Below, piece after piece: positions 61,308 to 64,000 of a stretch of DNA of 64,000 bases. The stretch is from Microbulbifer hainanensis. Its GTDB lineage: Bacteria; Pseudomonadota; Gammaproteobacteria; Pseudomonadales; Cellvibrionaceae. A model generated the notes under the pieces. It saw only the letters and a program-made list of their open reading frames with translations. It was not told the origin of the DNA and did no database searches. Both the position numbers and the translations under genes were made by a program. The first letter of the stretch is position 1, and every line of letters begins with the position of its first letter. The stretch is taken from positions 28,739 to 92,738 of the forward strand of contig NZ_JACZCR010000008.1 in the NCBI RefSeq assembly GCF_014904735.1, written 5' to 3'.

Positions 61308-61724
61308 TCAGTGATGCGCGGAAACGCAGGAAGCAAACTCGGCGCTTTCCTGGATACTGCAAGAGTGGGAGATATCTCCCAGACTCAGGATACCCACCAT
61401 GCGTTTTTCACTGTTCATCACCGGCAAGCGGCGCAGTTGCTGCTCTTCCATCATTTCCAGCACGCTGCTCATATCGTCCTCTTCCCAGCACCACTCGATA
61501 CCCTCCGTCATCACATCGCGCGCTGTCATCGAGGACATGTCACCGCCCTCTGAAACGCCGCGGCAGGCAATATCGCGGTCGGTCACCATACCGATCAGGC
61601 GATCATTTTCGCCCACCGGGATCGCACCGATATCTTCATCCCGCAACATTTTCGCCACATCCGATAGCGGGGTATCCGGTGAACACCAGGTGCATCCCTG
61701 GTGCATTGCATCTTTGACTCTCAT
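61308..61724 (-). CDS. Stand-alone CBS-domain pair protein
   Basis: 138 residues with two CBS motifs (about 1-58: MRVKDAMHQGCTWCSPDTPLSDVAKMLRDEDIGAIPVGEN..IGMVTDRDI; 65-120: TARDVMTEG..LRRLPVMNSEKRMVGILSLGDI). CBS pairs bind adenosine nucleotides and regulate partners. The ATG at 61724 has GGAGAG upstream; GTG at 61736 lacks one. Neighbours include a small heat-shock gene, so a stress role is plausible. Confidence 0.9.
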   Translation of the reverse strand: MRVKDAMHQGCTWCSPDTPLSDVAKMLRDEDIGAIPVGENDRLIGMVTDRDIACRGVSEGGDMSSMTARDVMTEGIEWCWEEDDMSSVLEMMEEQQLRRLPVMNSEKRMVGILSLGDISHSCSIQESAEFASCVSAHH

Positions 61725-61794
61725 AATGCTCTCCACAATTCATTGTGCCGCGTGCAGTGTAAGGTCGGTGTGACCAATCAACAGTTGCGGCGAC

Positions 61795-62223
61795 CTAGTG
61801 GATTTCAATGCGCTTGCTGCTCGGTGCAGCCGGCTCCCGTTTCGGCGCTGTCAACGTAAGCACCCCATCCTTGAAGCTGGCGTCGATGTCCGTCTCGCTG
61901 ACGTCCGCACCCAGGTTAAAGCTGCGCATATATTTGCCGTAGCGGCGCTCAGAGCGGATCACGCGGCCCTCCTTCTCCTCTTTTTCCTCTCGGTGAACTT
62001 CCGCCTCCAGCGTAAGCACGCCGTCTTCCAGTGTGATATTGATATCATCGCGATTCACCCCGGGCATCTCGGCGCTGATCTCATAGCCGCTATCCGTTTC
62101 CTTGACATCGATACGCGGAGAGAACAATCCTTCTTTACCTTCCATCAGCGCGCCGCTCGGGTTAAACATCTGTTCGAACAAATTATCCAGGTCGAAAGGC
62201 GACCTTCTCGGAACCAGGCTCAT
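61795..62223 (-). CDS. Small heat-shock protein (Hsp20/alpha-crystallin)
   Basis: 142 residues: alpha-crystallin domain (about 40-128: FSPRIDVKETDSGYEISAEMPGVNRDDINITLEDGVLTLEAE, and DGVLTLTAPKRE near the end) and a C-terminal RIEIH tail with an I-x-I-like motif. Hsp20 oligomers hold unfolding proteins. AGGAGG lies upstream of the ATG. A sigma-32-like promoter was looked for upstream but nothing was clear. Confidence 0.95.
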   Translation of the reverse strand: MSLVPRRSPFDLDNLFEQMFNPSGALMEGKEGLFSPRIDVKETDSGYEISAEMPGVNRDDINITLEDGVLTLEAEVHREEKEEKEGRVIRSERRYGKYMRSFNLGADVSETDIDASFKDGVLTLTAPKREPAAPSSKRIEIH

Positions 62224-62458
62224 AACAACCTCCTAACGCAGGGTACGCGGTACTCAACGGACCGCGTCCCGACTGCGACTTGCCCCAGTTTGCCCCCATA
62301 ATTTTAGGGCCGCGCCCCCGCCGTCGAAGGCTTTCTTAAATGAATTGTTTATAAGTAAACCTCAACTAAAAACCTGTGGTTTATACCAATCCCGAGGCGT
62401 GGCAGGCGCCATTTTCAACTAGCATAAAAAGGAGAGAACAAAGAGGGAGGATACGCTC

Positions 62459-62896
62459 ATGGCACTTGCCTGGGTCCTAGTGGCCAATCAATCCCATGCC
62501 CGCCTGTTCGAAGCCTCGCAACGTGCAGGTGACCTCAGTGAACTGGATTCCATGATTCATCCGGAAAGCCGCCTCAAGGGACGCGATCTAGAGAGCGACG
62601 CCCCGGGGCGCGCCTTCGATAGCAACGGCCAGGGCCGCCACGCGATGGGTAACTCCAGTGAACTGCACCGCCGCGAAGGTGCAAATTTCGCGCGGGAAAT
62701 TGCCCATGCCCTCGAGCGCGGTCGCCAGGAGGGGCGCTTTGAAAAACTGTACATCGTTGCAGAGCCCCAGATGGTGGGCAGTCTGCGGGATGCAATGAAA
62801 CCGAGTACCCGCGCGGCCATCGCCGGCGAGACAGGTAAAAACCTCGTCAACTTTGGCGCCGAGGATATCCGCGCGCAGTTGCCGGTATGGCTGTAA
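62459..62896 (+). CDS. Host-attachment/archaeal eRF1-like family protein
   Basis: 145 residues of the host-attachment protein family (baeRF-like): WVLVANQSHARLFEA (5-19), SELHRREGANFAREIAHALERG and LYIVAEPQMVGSLRDAM, ending DIRAQLPVWL. The eRF1-like fold is known in bacteria from plant-associated species; its role is not settled, possibly RNA or stress related. GGGAGG precedes the ATG. Confidence 0.9.
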   Translation: MALAWVLVANQSHARLFEASQRAGDLSELDSMIHPESRLKGRDLESDAPGRAFDSNGQGRHAMGNSSELHRREGANFAREIAHALERGRQEGRFEKLYIVAEPQMVGSLRDAMKPSTRAAIAGETGKNLVNFGAEDIRAQLPVWL

Positions 62897-62907
62897 CAGC
62901 CTGGTTG

Positions 62908-62937
62908 GCGGCCCCGGCCGGAGGGAAGCGGGGCCGC
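62908..62937 (+). terminator. GC-rich hairpin after the host-attachment gene
   Basis: GCGGCCCC (62908-62915) and GGGGCCGC (62930-62937) pair perfectly across a 14-base loop. No T run; possible weak terminator. Confidence 0.4.
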
Positions 62938-63019
62938 AGACAAATATTTCACCGCGGCGATTGATTTGCGCCGCGCGGCTTGCAACCATGTGGCACCTTG
63001 TTGCCACATGGGCGGAGCA

Positions 63020-63973
63020 ATGCTGAGACTTTTTGAAATTGTACGGGGGCGCATCGCCGAGCAGAGCAGTGAAGACGGCGTCACCGAGCAGCAGTTAAAC
63101 GAGGCGGTCTGGATCGACCTGCAGGATCCCCAGGAAGACGAGCGTGACCTGCTGGAGGAATTGCTGCGCACCGAGTTGCCGGAATCAGAGGATGTCGACG
63201 AAATCGAGGCCTCTGCACGCTACTTTATCGACGCCGCCGGCGTTCACATTCACTCCCTGTTCCTATACCAGAGCGAAGGCCGTCACAACACCTGTACCGT
63301 GGCGTTCATCCTGCAGCCCCAGCGGCTGATTACCGTGCGCGACAGCGAGCTGGCGGACTTCCGCCTGCTGCGGATGCGCGCCCGGCGCGGACAGGTGGAG
63401 GCGCACAGCGCCCAGGAACTGGCGGTGCAGCTGTTCGAACAGAAGGTCGAAAACCTGGCCGATGCGCTCGAAGATATCCATCTGAAGCTCGGCGAAGTGA
63501 GCTACCTGGTGCTGGAAGACGAGACCGCTGAACTGGAAGACGCCATCGACCTGCTGGCCAAACTGGAAGACAGCAACGGGAAGGTGCACCTGAGCCTGAT
63601 GGATACCCGCCGCTCGATTACTTTCCTGCAGCGACACATCAACATCGACAGTGCGCTGCAGGAAAACTTCCGCGATATCACCCGCGACATCGACACCCTG
63701 ATGGCCCACACCGGGTTCCTGTTCAACAAGATCAACTTCCTGATGGATTCCACCCAGGGCTTCATCAATATTGAACAGAACCAGATCATCAAGATCTTCT
63801 CCATCGCCGCCGTCGTGTTCCTGCCGCCGACGATGATCGCCAGTATTTACGGCATGAACTTCCATGAAATCCCAGAATTGGACTGGTTTTTTGGCTACCC
63901 ATGGGCGCTGGGCCTGATGCTGATGTCCGGCATAGCCCCCTACCTGTATTTCAAGAGAAAAGGCTGGCTGTAA
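63020..63973 (+). CDS. corA: CorA-family metal-ion channel
   Basis: 317 residues. A large N-terminal cytoplasmic domain is followed by a long stalk helix (DLLAKLEDSNGKVHLSLMDTRRSITFLQRH region) and two C-terminal membrane helices. The first ends with the signature YGMNF, then WALGLMLMSGIAPYLYFKRKGWL. CorA channels move magnesium and sometimes cobalt or nickel as pentamers. The ATG at 63020 has GGCGGAG just upstream and begins the family sequence MLRLFEI; earlier in-frame starts (62966, 63008) are less likely. Zinc transport of the ZntB branch cannot be fully excluded. Confidence 0.92.
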   Translation: MLRLFEIVRGRIAEQSSEDGVTEQQLNEAVWIDLQDPQEDERDLLEELLRTELPESEDVDEIEASARYFIDAAGVHIHSLFLYQSEGRHNTCTVAFILQPQRLITVRDSELADFRLLRMRARRGQVEAHSAQELAVQLFEQKVENLADALEDIHLKLGEVSYLVLEDETAELEDAIDLLAKLEDSNGKVHLSLMDTRRSITFLQRHINIDSALQENFRDITRDIDTLMAHTGFLFNKINFLMDSTQGFINIEQNQIIKIFSIAAVVFLPPTMIASIYGMNFHEIPELDWFFGYPWALGLMLMSGIAPYLYFKRKGWL

Positions 63974-64000
63974 GGCAGTCATCACAAAAAAGGGGGGACC

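Noticed and set aside
62224..62458. Sigma-32 promoter for the Hsp20 gene
   Set aside because: Only weak matches (CTTCGA, CCCTAAA) could be found, which is not enough to annotate.

Overview
The window looks like a chromosome segment of a GC-rich, aerobic, heterotrophic Gammaproteobacterium. RluA, DNA polymerase II, HdeA, OmpW and a cyanide-insensitive-type bd oxidase match that class. Poly-serine linkers, a PL10 pectate lyase and several secreted enzymes point to a polysaccharide-degrading marine lineage of the Microbulbifer/Cellvibrio kind. The genus is an inference; there is no 16S rRNA gene here.

Left part (1-6.4 kb): visibly AT-richer and sparsely packed, with accessory traits. It starts with the 3' end of an RNase R gene and its terminator. 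Next come a BlaI-type repressor with two perfect operators and a BlaR1-like M56 protease carrying TonB-C-like domains. A degenerate 3' fragment of the tmRNA gene follows, the usual scar of an integrative element. After it lie a yjdM gene, a SulP anion transporter and a ribbon-helix-helix regulator. The regulator's own promoter and the yjdM/sulP promoter share an ATTATAA-N4-ATTATAAT element, which suggests a small self-contained regulon. A 4'-phosphopantetheinyl transferase closes this part.

6.9-24.4 kb: hdeA, rluA, a five-gene MacB-like ABC export operon with three different HlyD-type adaptors, an OmpW-like porin, and an RTX-repeat/autotransporter hybrid. A metabolic island follows: HD-domain protein, class II aldolase, Crp/Fnr regulator and BASS transporter. 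Then come a DUF1853 gene and a GbsR/MarR regulator with an operator-like palindrome, leading into the cioAB-type oxidase.

24.4-45.3 kb: a large MauG-like di-heme protein, a TetR regulator, a Fur-box-preceded TonB siderophore receptor with a PepSY membrane protein, ydcH, a PL10 pectate lyase, SBP56 with a NicO-like membrane protein, polB, and a small P-loop kinase. A secreted metzincin-like protease with a partner protein follows, then a NarL-type response regulator with a 1057-residue beta-propeller histidine kinase.

45.6-64 kb: an operon for rhodanese, cytochrome c peroxidase, a Tat metallophosphoesterase and a cytochrome c; a DPP IV peptidase; pirin; a DsbA-like protein; a secreted intradiol dioxygenase; and the glutathione-dependent formaldehyde pathway with a nearby AraC gene. 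A membrane-protein gene broken by a 7-bp tandem duplication and a YrhK-like gene without a normal start come next. The window ends with a ClsC-like phospholipase D and a stress-type group (CBS, Hsp20, host-attachment protein, CorA). No phage, IS transposase, CRISPR array or intact RNA gene was seen.
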